From IMG/VR virus record IMGVR_UViG_3300024259_000016, positions 1-64,000 of that record: a stretch of 64,000 nt of DNA; one strand, written 5' to 3'. Shown one piece after another: positions 41,295-50,013 of this stretch. Positions within the stretch are counted from its first letter, which is position 1; each line of letters opens with the position of its first letter. Under the pieces are notes generated by a model that was given only the letters and a program-made list of their open reading frames with translations, made no database searches and had not been told where the DNA came from. Made by a program: the position numbers and the translations under genes. This stretch comes from a virus.

Positions 41295-41689
41295 GATTCA
41301 TCCTCCTCAACGATCTGAGGTTCATCGCCAATGGCTGCGCATGCCCTCATGTATGCCTCTCCCAGGTCAACCCAGTCAGAGTCGCAATTTGGCGCACAGG
41401 TGCCATCCGCAGAGATTCGGATGCCGCCTGTCTCATTGACCGTTGTTATTAAGTCGATGAGGCATCCGATGAGCTCCTTCTCTGAATAGATATTTTTCAA
41501 CTCGGAGACCTTGCCGGTCCAGTCACACTCGCAGATAACTAGGGCGTCGTTATCGACAGGAAACTCCGTGGCGGCGAGTGCCCCCGGCCCCACAGCCTGG
41601 AGCCTGCCACACCAGCGGAAAGCAGCTGGCAGCCGGACAATCAACCGATCTCCATCACAAGCCGGGCACACCTGACGTAGCCGGCTCAT
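41291..41689 (-). CDS. Hypothetical zinc-ribbon protein, paralogue of 42999-43556
   Basis: 132 aa from ATG 41689 (ATGA overlap). VCPACDGDRLIVRLPAAFRW, TEFPVDNDALVICECDWTGK align with VCCPDCGEAEPRFVIQLPATF and TEFPIEDGATVVCNDCDWTG of the 43-kb gene, so they are tandem-cluster duplicates with a zinc ribbon at the N-terminus. C-terminal halves diverge. Confidence 0.65.
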   Translation of the reverse strand: MSRLRQVCPACDGDRLIVRLPAAFRWCGRLQAVGPGALAATEFPVDNDALVICECDWTGKVSELKNIYSEKELIGCLIDLITTVNETGGIRISADGTCAPNCDSDWVDLGEAYMRACAAIGDEPQIVEEDES

Positions 41690-41928
41690 GTGATTACGAT
41701 CCAATCGTTGCCCGCTGTCACGTAACAGGTGCCAATGTTGGAGAAGATGCACAGGTACACCCGGCGCCAGCGAGGAGAGCCGGGCAACTTGGCCATCGTC
41801 GATGTTGGGATCTTGCGGCCATAGCCAGAGGCTGTGTATTGCAGGCCAACCTTTTGCCACGGCAACAACTCAGTCTTGTGCTCCAGGTCCTCGAGGGGAT
41901 ACCGCGCAACAATCTTGGTCTCAGGCAT
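41686..41928 (-). CDS. Hypothetical small protein
   Basis: 80 aa. MPETKIVARYPLEDLEHKTE, PSTMAK-like basic centre, C-terminal strands VYLCIFSNIGTCYVTAGNDW. No family recognised. Confidence 0.55.
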   Translation of the reverse strand: MPETKIVARYPLEDLEHKTELLPWQKVGLQYTASGYGRKIPTSTMAKLPGSPRWRRVYLCIFSNIGTCYVTAGNDWIVIT

Positions 41929-41936
41929 CGGCTGGG

Positions 41937-42476
41937 CTACTCGTCGTCAGTAGCACAATCGGTGCACATGCCAGCTTCATCATCGAAACAATCGTGGCAG
42001 ACCATCAGGCCACAGATGTCGCACTCTTCCGTGTCGTCCTCGTCGACATCCTGCTTGCACACTGGGCATTCAACCTCAACAGGCTCTTCGTTGAAGTCGG
42101 CCGGCTCGGTCTCACCTCGTCGCTTAACCACGATCAGGGTACCCTCGTGTAGCTCGGCGGTCTCCATGTGAGCCATGCCATCCGACGGGTGGGGCATGTG
42201 CAGCAGCAGATGACCATCAGGCGTCCGCCGCATCGTGAACACGAAACAGCCCCGAGGGTCACCTACCGACACGCAGCAGGACACCTCATCTTTGTCTGGG
42301 TCAGCTGTGATCCGAGCAGAGTTGAGCCAGGACAAACCACCTCGGCATTCACCATACCCATTCTCGGCGTCGGGATTGGAGATCCTGACCGTCAGCTCTT
42401 CTCCTGGCTCTCGCTCATCCATCAGCCCCCCGGCGTATTCCCCATCAACTTCAGGTATCAATCTCACATCGCTCAT
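41937..42476 (-). CDS. Hypothetical protein with RING-like zinc domain
   Basis: 179 aa from ATG 42476 (AAAGGAGGGAGG). Beta-rich acidic body (ELTVRISNPDAENGYGECRG; CFVFTMRRTPDGHLLLHM), C-terminal CPVCKQDVDEDDTEECDICG followed by CHDCFDDEAGMCTDC, a cross-brace-like array of eight Cys/His. Zinc binding likely. Confidence 0.65.
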   Translation of the reverse strand: MSDVRLIPEVDGEYAGGLMDEREPGEELTVRISNPDAENGYGECRGGLSWLNSARITADPDKDEVSCCVSVGDPRGCFVFTMRRTPDGHLLLHMPHPSDGMAHMETAELHEGTLIVVKRRGETEPADFNEEPVEVECPVCKQDVDEDDTEECDICGLMVCHDCFDDEAGMCTDCATDDE

Positions 42477-42489
42477 TGTCCTCCCTCCT

Positions 42490-42999
42490 TTAGTATCCCA
42501 TCCTGGCTTCCCAGGCTTCCTCAGCAGCCCACTCAGCACGCATCCCAATCCGCTTCCTCACCCGGGCACAATTCGGATCGTCCGGTGAGGGTACAGGCTC
42601 GACACGACGGCCACCGCAGCCGTAGCACGGCACATCGTAGTCACCCCTCATGTAGCTCCGCTGAAACTCAGGGCCCAGCTCAGCCATCTCCGAACCTGTA
42701 ATCCCATCGGCATCTATACCGGGATTGACATGGCTGCCTCGGCCATCACATACCGTACAAACTTCCCAGACAATGTAGACCTCAACAGACTCGGTGCAGT
42801 TGCCACAGTCGGCTCCAACACATCGAGTCGGAGCAAGATGGACCCCCTGCTCTTGTTTCTCTTGGTCTCCATAGCAAGGCCGGTCCCCAGCCTCTACTGG
42901 CAGCTCCACCCGACAGGTCATCCCCTTCTCGTCGAGGCTGTCCTTATCGTACCAGCAGGTCATGTAGCTTGCCCTGTCCCTACAATCAGAGTGGAACAT
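42490..42999 (-). CDS. DnaJ-type Cys-rich zinc-finger protein
   Basis: 169 aa. CTVCDGRGSHVNPGIDADG and VPCYGCGGRRVEPV are paired CxxCxGxG knuckles separated by ~40 aa; this 'G-S-H-V-N-P-x-I-D' version recurs in phage and plasmid proteins. N-terminal half has further Cys (CVGADCGNC). Probably folds around two zinc ions; partner unknown. Confidence 0.65.
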   Translation of the reverse strand: MFHSDCRDRASYMTCWYDKDSLDEKGMTCRVELPVEAGDRPCYGDQEKQEQGVHLAPTRCVGADCGNCTESVEVYIVWEVCTVCDGRGSHVNPGIDADGITGSEMAELGPEFQRSYMRGDYDVPCYGCGGRRVEPVPSPDDPNCARVRKRIGMRAEWAAEEAWEARMGY

Positions 43000-43556
43000 C
43001 AGGCAGGCACCTCGATCTTCGCACCACCCACCTTATCAATCAGGTCTTGCAGCTCACGGCAGGCTTCCCCAACCATCTGCCCGTAGTAGCCCCCTGCCTC
43101 CTTGAACCCCTTTTCATCCTTGTAGCTGCAGGCGCCGAGGAAGGCTGAACCGTACAAGCCCTTATAGGTGGCACGTACCTCGACCTTGGCCCAGGCCCAG
43201 ACATCTCCCCCCTCAAGCCGACGGATGATCTCGTCCTCGACTTCCTTGTCGTAGGCATCATCCCCGCTTGCCATAGCGTTGCCCCGAACAGGGATGTCAT
43301 CCTCCGGCTGCACATGCAACGTGATCTCAGGCTGCACCTTGGCTGCCACAGGCTGAAGGTCATAGACCCGACCGGTCCAGTCGCAGTCGTTGCAAACCAC
43401 GGTGGCCCCATCCTCAATCGGGAACTCAGTACCAACCAGGTGTTCATCCAGCAACGCCAGGTCCATGACCCCGTCCCACTTGAAGGTCGCAGGCAGCTGG
43501 ATAACAAACCTGGGCTCGGCCTCACCGCAGTCGGGGCAGCAGACTTGCCTACTCAT
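42999..43556 (-). CDS. Hypothetical zinc-ribbon protein, paralogue of 41291-41689
   Basis: 185 aa. N-terminal ribbon CCPDCGEAEPRF...CNDCDWTG shared with the 41.3-kb gene, then an acidic linker and C-terminal helix (YYGQMVGEACRELQDLIDKV). The extra ~55 aa relative to the paralogue lie in the C-terminal half. Confidence 0.65.
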   Translation of the reverse strand: MSRQVCCPDCGEAEPRFVIQLPATFKWDGVMDLALLDEHLVGTEFPIEDGATVVCNDCDWTGRVYDLQPVAAKVQPEITLHVQPEDDIPVRGNAMASGDDAYDKEVEDEIIRRLEGGDVWAWAKVEVRATYKGLYGSAFLGACSYKDEKGFKEAGGYYGQMVGEACRELQDLIDKVGGAKIEVPA

Positions 43557-44043
43557 AAGTTATCTCCTTTGCTACCTTCAGAGCCACATCAGCCAGCAGC
43601 TCACAACCAGCCTCGCTGGCTTTCTCGAGGCGGTCATCGTCCTCGCCGGCTGCCTCGAACAGCGGCGTGACCTCCTTGTCGTAGCGTTTCTTGATCATTT
43701 TGATGGCCAGGGCCAGGGCGCCGTTGTACTCAGGCCTGTAATAATCCCACAGCAGATCACGGTCCTCTTTACTGGCCTTATCATCTTGATGCTCAGGCAA
43801 GAATTCAGAGAGACCGATCGTATCACCCTCGTCACACCAGGTATCGATGGTTCGGCGGTCAGCCCACTCATCCGGCCTGGCCCCATCATAGAACCAGTGC
43901 TCAATCTGTTCTTCAGTGAGTACAGCCTTCACATCTTCCCGTGCCCACCGTTCAGCCAGCTCTCGGGCGCCTCGATACAGAGTCATGCGCGCCGCCGATC
44001 TTGCATCCACATAGGCTCGTCGATGAAGAACATCAGCTCCCAT
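43549..44043 (-). CDS. Hypothetical helical protein, start uncertain
   Basis: 164 aa from ATG 44043; ATG 43985 (MTLYRGARELAERW) is an alternative. Helical and acidic: VLTEEQIEHWFYDGARPDEW, GALALAIKMIKKRYDKEVTP, KASEAGCELLADVALKVAKE. Overlap with the preceding 51-aa gene is 11 nt with the first start. Confidence 0.5.
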   Translation of the reverse strand: MGADVLHRRAYVDARSAARMTLYRGARELAERWAREDVKAVLTEEQIEHWFYDGARPDEWADRRTIDTWCDEGDTIGLSEFLPEHQDDKASKEDRDLLWDYYRPEYNGALALAIKMIKKRYDKEVTPLFEAAGEDDDRLEKASEAGCELLADVALKVAKEITYE

Positions 44044-44188
44044 CCCCCCCATCATCAGGGCTGGGGTCCTCAACAACTTTGTCTGGGTCGAAGAACTCGT
44101 CGCCCTCAAACTTGTCCACCACCTGGCGGCACAGCTTGATCAGCTCTGCCCTGGCGAGGGTCTCCCCCTTCTCTGGACTCAGATGCAC
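44033..44188 (-). CDS. Small acidic protein, GTG start
   Basis: 51 aa, GTG 44188 with GGGAG 6-8 nt upstream. VHLSPEKGETLARAELIKLC then RQVVDKFEGDEFFDPDKVV and acidic tail. Fills a gap in the otherwise continuous series, which supports it. Confidence 0.45.
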   Translation of the reverse strand: MHLSPEKGETLARAELIKLCRQVVDKFEGDEFFDPDKVVEDPSPDDGGDGS

Positions 44189-44204
44189 ATCGTACTCCCG
44201 CTCT

Positions 44205-45137
44205 CTACTCCTCCTCGGTGATCTGATCGGGGTGAGGGCCTTCCTTGGCCACCCACTTACGAAATTGCTGTGATCTCTCGTCCGATTTATAGGCGGTGAT
44301 GCTCACGTCTGGCTGGACATCCCCCACATGAAACACCTCCCAATCAGGCCCATGGTTGCCACCAATGTCGACGTTGCCCCGGCTGAAGGGCTTAACACGC
44401 AGGCCAAAGCCGGCAGGGCCCTCGCCCCCGCTCACTGCAAAGCCGTAGCGTCCATCCTTGGACTTGACCCAGATCTCCCGGGCATCGTTGGGCCACAGGG
44501 AGACTCGGGCCAGCGACAGCAGGGAGTCCGGCTGCTCAACCAGGTCGACGTACTTTTCAAGGCGTTGGTCGACGTTGTCGAGCACCTCCCCCCCGATGAC
44601 CTCGGTCTCGGGGCAGGCATCCGAGTACTCGAGCGACGTGCGGATGGCCTCAATGGCCGTGCTGCCGGCGATGGCGTCCGCCACGCACTGCTCAACGTCC
44701 TCGCGCTGATCGTCGAGGCACTGCACCTCGATCTCAACGAACACCCGATGGCGCACCACTTCGATCTCTTTCCACTTGAGCACCACGTAGATGTTTGGCT
44801 GCTCCTCGGGCGGCACCCAGCCGATCTCCTCGTCAACATGTTCTTCAGGCATCGGATTGCCCTTCTTGTTGACAGGCCAGAACAGTGTCGGATCAGCCTC
44901 ATGCGCGCGGGTTAACTCAGCGTCCAGGGCAGCACCGATCTGCTCATTCCCAACCCCATCAGGCACACCGTCCCAGGTATGCTCGCTGCCCATCAGGTCT
45001 TCGACAGCCGCACCGGCATCACCCCAGTTCGGCGAGCAATACAACAACAGCTCACCATCCCTGTTGTGCCCATCCTGCAGATAGCAAGGGGAGCACTTAT
45101 CGACGAAGTCAGCCGTCACTTCATACTTCTTGGTCAT
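44205..45137 (-). CDS. Hypothetical acidic protein
   Basis: 310 aa from ATG 45137 (ATGA overlap). CSPCYLQDGHNRDGELLLYC near the N-terminus; a beta-strand-rich middle (IYVVLKWKEIEVVRHRVFVE); GRYGFAVSGGEGPAGFG; C-terminal EWVAKEG-like basic patch. No recognised fold. Confidence 0.6.
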   Translation of the reverse strand: MTKKYEVTADFVDKCSPCYLQDGHNRDGELLLYCSPNWGDAGAAVEDLMGSEHTWDGVPDGVGNEQIGAALDAELTRAHEADPTLFWPVNKKGNPMPEEHVDEEIGWVPPEEQPNIYVVLKWKEIEVVRHRVFVEIEVQCLDDQREDVEQCVADAIAGSTAIEAIRTSLEYSDACPETEVIGGEVLDNVDQRLEKYVDLVEQPDSLLSLARVSLWPNDAREIWVKSKDGRYGFAVSGGEGPAGFGLRVKPFSRGNVDIGGNHGPDWEVFHVGDVQPDVSITAYKSDERSQQFRKWVAKEGPHPDQITEEE

Positions 45138-45475
45138 AACCACTCTCCATTGATCTTGATGGCTGTACATCCAGCATTCGGCATACCGAAGTCATCGAGG
45201 GGCTCGAAGCCGCTGTACTCCCCATAGATTATCCCTTCGTAGTGGCAGTTACCGTCGTCGTCATACAGACTGAACCTGGCTGCATTCCCCCTCACCTCGG
45301 AATTGAGGTTGGATGGTCCCTTCGTCCCTACGGCACTGTTATCCCAGTCAGACCCATCGGCCCGCTTCGCGCCGTGCTTTTTGATAGATCTCTCGAGGAG
45401 TCTATCGCGGGTGACCTCCCAGCGGTAAAAGGCCTCGCCATTAGCATCTACCTCAGGTACATTCCACAGGCCCAT
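45134..45475 (-). CDS. Hypothetical protein
   Basis: 113 aa from ATG 45475 (TGATG overlap). MGLWNVPEVDANGEAFYRWE, then ARFSLYDDDGNCHYEGIIYG and IKINGEWL: short strands, acidic. No family recognised. Confidence 0.55.
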   Translation of the reverse strand: MGLWNVPEVDANGEAFYRWEVTRDRLLERSIKKHGAKRADGSDWDNSAVGTKGPSNLNSEVRGNAARFSLYDDDGNCHYEGIIYGEYSGFEPLDDFGMPNAGCTAIKINGEWL

Positions 45476-45816
45476 CAGGTATGCACACTCCAACCATCCT
45501 GCGGTGTCAAACAAACGGACAGGGTTGGTGCCCCACCATCTCCACCATTGTCATGCCGGCCATGCCAAATTAAACCGCCGGAAAACCAGTGACGATACTC
45601 TCCATCTTCCCCTCTCTGCTCCATTGCAAAGGAGAAGGACAGTGGCGCAAAGTCGGTACCGAGATGGCACCTGGTAGCCTCCGGATCTCCATGGCAGGCA
45701 TACTCGGCGAGGTAAGTCAGTTCCCCCTCCAGCTGCTCCCTCATCTCTACCCCAAGCTTGTCCGCCGCGGCTCTCACCTCGGCCAGATACTCTTCACACC
45801 TATCAATTATTAGCAT
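45475..45816 (-). CDS. Hypothetical protein
   Basis: 113 aa from ATG 45816 (TAATG overlap). Helical N-terminus (RCEEYLAEVRAAADKLGVEM), acidic, WFSGGLIWHGRHDNGGDGGA near the C-terminus. Confidence 0.55.
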   Translation of the reverse strand: MLIIDRCEEYLAEVRAAADKLGVEMREQLEGELTYLAEYACHGDPEATRCHLGTDFAPLSFSFAMEQRGEDGEYRHWFSGGLIWHGRHDNGGDGGAPTLSVCLTPQDGWSVHT

Positions 45817-46187
45817 TAGCTTACCACCCCATTGAGTTCTTTTATCAGGCCGAGGACAATACCAGTTACCTCGGCCGCTGACATTTGGGGACGTGCCCCC
45901 CATCGACCTTCTAATGCACTCATGAGAGACAGCTGACCAGCGATCCAAGAGGGCATCATCTCGTCCGGGGTCAGGTCAGAAATGAACACCGAGGGACGTC
46001 CTATTCGTGCCAAAGAGAACGGCATCTTCAGGACGACCAGCAGGTCAGCCTCGGGCACCTCTGTTTTGTCGTTGGCCGCCAGGTACCCTTTGACAGGTAT
46101 CAGCAGAAACTTGCAGTCACCACGGTCCACGATCAGGGAGAAACCTGTCTCCTTGGCGAGCATCCACATCCTTTGTGCATCAGTCAT
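45816..46187 (-). CDS. Hypothetical protein
   Basis: 123 aa. KETGFSLIVDRGDCKFLLIP and ADLLVVLKMPFSLARIGRPS give a beta-rich core; helical C-terminus (AAEVTGIVLGLIKELNGVV). Confidence 0.55.
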   Translation of the reverse strand: MTDAQRMWMLAKETGFSLIVDRGDCKFLLIPVKGYLAANDKTEVPEADLLVVLKMPFSLARIGRPSVFISDLTPDEMMPSWIAGQLSLMSALEGRWGARPQMSAAEVTGIVLGLIKELNGVVS

Positions 46188-46190
46188 GGG

Positions 46191-46601
46191 TTATTCCTCC
46201 TCGAGGCTGATGTTCATACGCAAGGACAAGGACTCATCGCACCCGGGGCACTTAATCTTACGGACAACCCTGGCCACCTTACGGACAGGCCTCTCCTTCT
46301 TCCGACGCCGTTCTACCTCAGCGAATGCTTGGGCAGGGTGCAGGAATGAATGTTCAATGGAATTGTGCCCCCCGTCACTGGTACGCACGGCAGGCTCTCC
46401 AAGATCGTCAGAAGGGGACGGGGGAACAAGAACGTCGTCTACCGTATCGAAGAAGCTCATGTAGACCTTGTTTGTTCCTTCCATCACGAAGAAGTAACGG
46501 AACATCCCCCCTCTGGTCATGCACACAGGCATCCCATAGATAGGCTTGCCACCCCACTCACCGACCTTGCGGCCGGCGGTCCTGGTTGTCTTTCTCCTCA
46601 T
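46191..46601 (-). CDS. Hypothetical protein with C-terminal CxxC
   Basis: 136 aa. Strands MPVCMTRGGMFRYFFVMEGT, basic helix VERRRKKERPVRKVARVVRK, terminal KCPGCDESLSL. Possibly nucleic-acid binding because of the basic helix. Confidence 0.55.
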   Translation of the reverse strand: MRRKTTRTAGRKVGEWGGKPIYGMPVCMTRGGMFRYFFVMEGTNKVYMSFFDTVDDVLVPPSPSDDLGEPAVRTSDGGHNSIEHSFLHPAQAFAEVERRRKKERPVRKVARVVRKIKCPGCDESLSLRMNISLEEE

Positions 46602-46605
46602 CAGA

Positions 46606-46737
46606 TCACCAGGTTCCCGTACCTACACAGTTCAGCAGCCAAGGTTGTCGGCCCAACCATATCAGAGCGAACAACAACACCAAGGAGATCAGGAGCAGGC
46701 CCCAGATGTGCATGTCGCTGCGCTGCCGCGGTGTCAT
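46606..46737 (-). CDS. Small membrane protein
   Basis: 43 aa from ATG 46737 (ATGA overlap). HIWGLLLISLVLLFALIWLG is a clear transmembrane helix. It follows a coiled-coil membrane protein; the pair could act at the envelope, but neither has a lipobox. Confidence 0.6.
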   Translation of the reverse strand: MTPRQRSDMHIWGLLLISLVLLFALIWLGRQPWLLNCVGTGTW

Positions 46738-47099
46738 AGGACCACCAGCCCAACCATAATCAGGAAGCCAAACCAACCGGCCGCGGCGAGCCAATAAGCC
46801 CGCCGGACATCCCCCTGCAGGACCTTGATGGTCCCTATACCATCACGCACGGCCGTCTCCTGCTCGCACAGGGACTCGTACATCTCCTCGTTTCCTACGA
46901 GTAGGCTATCCCGGTTCACACGCACGGCTTCCAGCGATCCCCGAAGCCCCTTGTTCAGGCTCTTCAGCTCGGCAGCCTGCTTGTGGCATCGGCGTCCATC
47001 CTTACGGGCTGAGTTCAGCTCCCGCTCCAACCCTTGGATCATCTCATCACGGCGTAATGCCGCAGCCTCGTCTTTCTTCGCACGATTCCTCTCACTCAT
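46734..47099 (-). CDS. Coiled-coil protein with C-terminal membrane helix
   Basis: 121 aa. Charged coiled coil over ~residues 5-70 (MIQGLERELNSARKDGRRCH), C-terminal YWLAAAGWFGFLIMVGLVVL as membrane anchor. Tail-anchored topology (N-terminus cytoplasmic) is inferred. It differs from typical i-spanins, which are N-anchored. Confidence 0.6.
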   Translation of the reverse strand: MSERNRAKKDEAAALRRDEMIQGLERELNSARKDGRRCHKQAAELKSLNKGLRGSLEAVRVNRDSLLVGNEEMYESLCEQETAVRDGIGTIKVLQGDVRRAYWLAAAGWFGFLIMVGLVVL

Positions 47100-47473
47100 G
47101 ACAAGTCCTCTGCCTGCAATGCAGCTGTTAACTCAGCCAAGAAAAGACCAAAGTCCTCATATACCTGCCCAGGGTCTGATGACCGGTGTGCCCGCTGGCG
47201 GGCTGTATTGTACGATCCTGGAAAGGCACCACTGAGGGTCATCTCCGAGAAGGCATTAGTCATGTTGTCAGGTAGAAGTAAGTGAAGGAACCAGACATGC
47301 AGATTGTGGTCCGAGTTGTTAGTGTCTGTCTCAGCTGCCAACAAGGTTATGTTGCGTATGGTCACAGGCATCCCGTATGGGTACCGACTCTTCGGGAACA
47401 TCTGCTTGAACCGTTTGAACTGATCCCTGCAAGGATACAAGGAGGCCAGAGCTTCATGGGTGATGTGCCTCAT
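47096..47473 (-). CDS. Hypothetical protein
   Basis: 125 aa. RHITHEALASLYPCRDQFKR, VTIRNITLLAAETDTNNSDH, helical C-terminus (EDFGLFLAELTAALQAEDLS). ATGA overlaps with both neighbours. Confidence 0.55.
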   Translation of the reverse strand: MRHITHEALASLYPCRDQFKRFKQMFPKSRYPYGMPVTIRNITLLAAETDTNNSDHNLHVWFLHLLLPDNMTNAFSEMTLSGAFPGSYNTARQRAHRSSDPGQVYEDFGLFLAELTAALQAEDLS

Positions 47474-47670
47474 CGAACTAGCATCCTGTCGAGCAGCTCC
47501 CCGAACTCCCCGTCAATAGAGACGGGCTTGCCGGAGGTCTTGCGACCCTTCCCCTTCTTACCCTTCTTGCGGCGCTTCCACCTGTCCCGCCGATTCTTCT
47601 TCTCATTCAACCCCATGTCAGACAGGTCTTGGAAGACAGGGCCCTCTACTTCGGTCTTCTTCAGAGACAT
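47470..47670 (-). CDS. Small highly basic protein
   Basis: 66 aa with the Lys/Arg run NEKKNRRDRWKRRKKGKKGK. Likely nucleic-acid binding by charge; notable among otherwise acidic neighbours. Confidence 0.6.
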   Translation of the reverse strand: MSLKKTEVEGPVFQDLSDMGLNEKKNRRDRWKRRKKGKKGKGRKTSGKPVSIDGEFGELLDRMLVR

Positions 47671-47673
47671 GGT

Positions 47674-48015
47674 CTACCCCTCGATCCCGCGGATGAAGTT
47701 GATCATATGAGACAGGGCCGCGGCATCCCCGTCGTACCTGAGCCTCAGCTTCTCCATCATATAGTTCGGGTGGATCCAGCAGCCCTGGGGCAACCACATG
47801 CTGGCGTGGAAATTGACCACGGATAGTAGATCATGGGCCGTGGGCTCGGTCATTGGCGCCAGAGTCAGGCACACCTCGTAGCTGGTGGCATTACCCGGCT
47901 CGTAGAGGAACATCCGGGTGTCTGGATGATGCAAGCGGCGTTGCTCATTGACTGGATGAAACATTTCAGCCAGCGCCTCATTGCAGATAGCAGTGTGCAT
48001 GCTTGGACGTGGCAT
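47674..48015 (-). CDS. Hypothetical protein
   Basis: 113 aa from ATG 48015. MPRPSMHTAICNEALAEMFH, MFLYEPGNATSYEVCLTLAP, VVNFHASMWLPQGCWIHPNY. Upstream in-frame starts would overlap the 48017 gene. Confidence 0.55.
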   Translation of the reverse strand: MPRPSMHTAICNEALAEMFHPVNEQRRLHHPDTRMFLYEPGNATSYEVCLTLAPMTEPTAHDLLSVVNFHASMWLPQGCWIHPNYMMEKLRLRYDGDAAALSHMINFIRGIEG

Positions 48016-48016
48016 C

Positions 48017-48940
48017 CTACTTGCCCCCCCTGCCGACGAAGGTGTAGACCGGGCGGGCAACCTTGCCCGAAGCAAACCTGTTCCCTACCCTCTTCTGGAC
48101 GAGCTCACGGTCAATACGAACCTGCCCCATGGCAGGCCGGTGGCGCAGGGTGGGCTGCTGCTTCCCCTTCACATCCCCCCCCATCCCCAGCCTCATCTGC
48201 TCAACCTTCTCCTTCTCCTGCTCCTTGCGTGCACGTACCAGCTCAGCCCGGGCAGCTTTCTCGACCTTCAGTGCCCTGGCGGCCTGCCCCAGCACGTCAT
48301 CCAGCATGGCCCTGCCTGCCTTGCTCATCCCTTTACGTACCCCAGGCCTGTCCAGCATCTTCAGGTCCCGCCCAGCCCTCTCCACGGCGTCCTGGGCAGC
48401 CATAAGGCCTGCCATCGGGCTGTCACCCCGGCTCCGAGCTGTCAACAGGCCTTGAGTCGTCACAATCTGACCTGCTTTCCCCGGGGCACGGGAGGCCACC
48501 AGCATGTGCTCAGCCTCCAGGTACCAGCCCAGAGCTTTCTCCAGCCCGCACAAGGCCGCATCCAACCGAACATCAGGCTCGGCATCCCACTTCTTGCGAG
48601 CCACCCAGATTTCTTCAAGCCTCGCCTTGAATCGGGCCCCCCGCCTACGGATCGCGTGCATATCCTCAGAGAACCGGGCGTTCAGCGCATCCACGCGCGC
48701 CTCGATTTCCTCAGCGTCCCGCCGGCTCATCACCACCTGACCCACCTCGACATCCACAACAGGTGAGGGCAGGCATACGCCAGTAGCCTCAACATCTTGA
48801 GTCAGCGCAGGGCTGGTGCCCCTACACTCCAACGAATTATCCCCCATCACCCGGGGGTCTGCATCAACAGCAGCACTCTGCTGGGCCTGCTTAGTCACCT
48901 TACGGCGGAGCTGTACGCCCAGGGCCACGAATTTACACAT
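48017..48940 (-). CDS. Coiled-coil, basic hypothetical protein
   Basis: 307 aa. Long helices with charged heptads (VMSRRDAEEIEARVDALNAR; VEKAARAELVRARKEQEKEK), basic Gly-rich C-terminus. No family recognised. 46-nt gap upstream separates it from the 48987 gene. Confidence 0.6.
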   Translation of the reverse strand: MCKFVALGVQLRRKVTKQAQQSAAVDADPRVMGDNSLECRGTSPALTQDVEATGVCLPSPVVDVEVGQVVMSRRDAEEIEARVDALNARFSEDMHAIRRRGARFKARLEEIWVARKKWDAEPDVRLDAALCGLEKALGWYLEAEHMLVASRAPGKAGQIVTTQGLLTARSRGDSPMAGLMAAQDAVERAGRDLKMLDRPGVRKGMSKAGRAMLDDVLGQAARALKVEKAARAELVRARKEQEKEKVEQMRLGMGGDVKGKQQPTLRHRPAMGQVRIDRELVQKRVGNRFASGKVARPVYTFVGRGGK

Positions 48941-48986
48941 GGCATTTCTCCTCGATTGTTTTGAAGTACTACAGATGAATCAGGTA

Positions 48987-49385
48987 CTACCCGTAAACGA
49001 CAGAACCAAAAAGGCAGAGCTGGAGGAATACATCCCCCGTAGTGGCATCATCGTTCTCCGCCATGAAGTCACCCCAGTGGCGGGTGTACTTCTGCTGCAT
49101 CAGCGCCAGCCCCTTCTCGATGGCGGCCTTGTCCAGCTTGTAGCGGCTGTCGGGGTCATCATCGGTGGAGAACACCACCGAGCAGCCCTCCACAAACGGG
49201 ATCAGCTGCGACGGGTGCCAGTAGGTCTCTCCCGTCTGGCTCCCCCCCTCCTGGAAGTCCTTGTGGGTGAGGCCATCGCGCAGCTCTTCGCCGACGATCT
49301 GGTACCAGTAGTTGCTGCCGCCCTCCAGGGCACAGCACAACAGGCCCCGAATCTTGTCATCGGGAATGCTAATCTTGACGTCCAT
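48987..49385 (-). CDS. Conserved phage/plasmid hypothetical protein
   Basis: 132 aa. VKISIPDDKIRGLLCCALEG, GSNYWYQIVG, LMQQKYTRHWGDFMAENDDA and TGDVFLQLCLFGSVVYG match a small protein I recognise from many phages and plasmids ('ALEGGSNYWY...AENDDAxTGDVFLQ'). No known function. Confidence 0.7.
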   Translation of the reverse strand: MDVKISIPDDKIRGLLCCALEGGSNYWYQIVGEELRDGLTHKDFQEGGSQTGETYWHPSQLIPFVEGCSVVFSTDDDPDSRYKLDKAAIEKGLALMQQKYTRHWGDFMAENDDATTGDVFLQLCLFGSVVYG

Positions 49386-49408
49386 CTCTGTCTCCTTTGT
49401 TGTTGAAA

Positions 49409-49750
49409 CTACAGGCGATCCCAGTTGTACGGGCGGTTGACCATGTCAGGCTCATCGACCAGCTCTTCAGGCTCATGGTCGACGTAGGGGGGCACCACCC
49501 AGGTGTAGCCGTGCCGGCTGATGAAGATCACCCGTCCGGCCTCATGCAAGCGCTTGACGCAGGTGAACACAGCCTGCTCAAACTCCCCCCACCCCCCCAG
49601 CTCCTCATTCTCATCCCCCCACCCCAGGTCGGAGGCCTCCGGTGTAGGCCTGCCGGCGTACATCAACGGGATCGGGTATGGGAACCTGGCCCCACCTGGC
49701 ATCCAGCGGATCATCTCGTACACTTTCTTCTCATCGATCTTGAATTCCAT
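49409..49750 (-). CDS. Hypothetical protein
   Basis: 113 aa. MEFKIDEKKVYEMIRWMPGG, FTCVKRLHEAGRVIFISRHG, acidic C-terminus. No family recognised. Confidence 0.55.
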   Translation of the reverse strand: MEFKIDEKKVYEMIRWMPGGARFPYPIPLMYAGRPTPEASDLGWGDENEELGGWGEFEQAVFTCVKRLHEAGRVIFISRHGYTWVVPPYVDHEPEELVDEPDMVNRPYNWDRL

Positions 49751-49752
49751 GG

Positions 49753-50013
49753 TTACCTCCGGGCGTCCGGGTGGGGTTCAGGGCAGAAGTGCAGCTCCCA
49801 GCACAGCAGCTCAGTGCATCCCGCACACCCAGCCCGCTCAGGCTGGCTGCAGTCAGGCCCGCGGTCCAGCTCCCCCAGCTCGGCGGCCTCCAGGCACACA
49901 GGCATCACGTACCCGGGCCCTTTGAGCAGCCGGGCCAGGCACCGGGCGTTGTCACACCCCCCGCACATGGCGACCTGCTTATCCTCTTCAATTCTCACGG
50001 CATTGCTCATCAT
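49753..50013 (-). CDS. Cys-rich small protein
   Basis: 86 aa from ATG 50013 (ATGA overlap; tandem ATG ATG). Ten Cys, including CGGCDNARCLARLLKG and CAGCTELLCWELHFC. Zinc or Fe-S binding likely. Confidence 0.6.
   Translation of the reverse strand: MMSNAVRIEEDKQVAMCGGCDNARCLARLLKGPGYVMPVCLEAAELGELDRGPDCSQPERAGCAGCTELLCWELHFCPEPHPDARR

Noticed and set aside
46606-47099. Rz/Rz1 spanin pair
   Set aside because: The small membrane proteins are near each other, but there is no lipobox, the coiled-coil protein is C-anchored, and the endolysin is 16 kb away.
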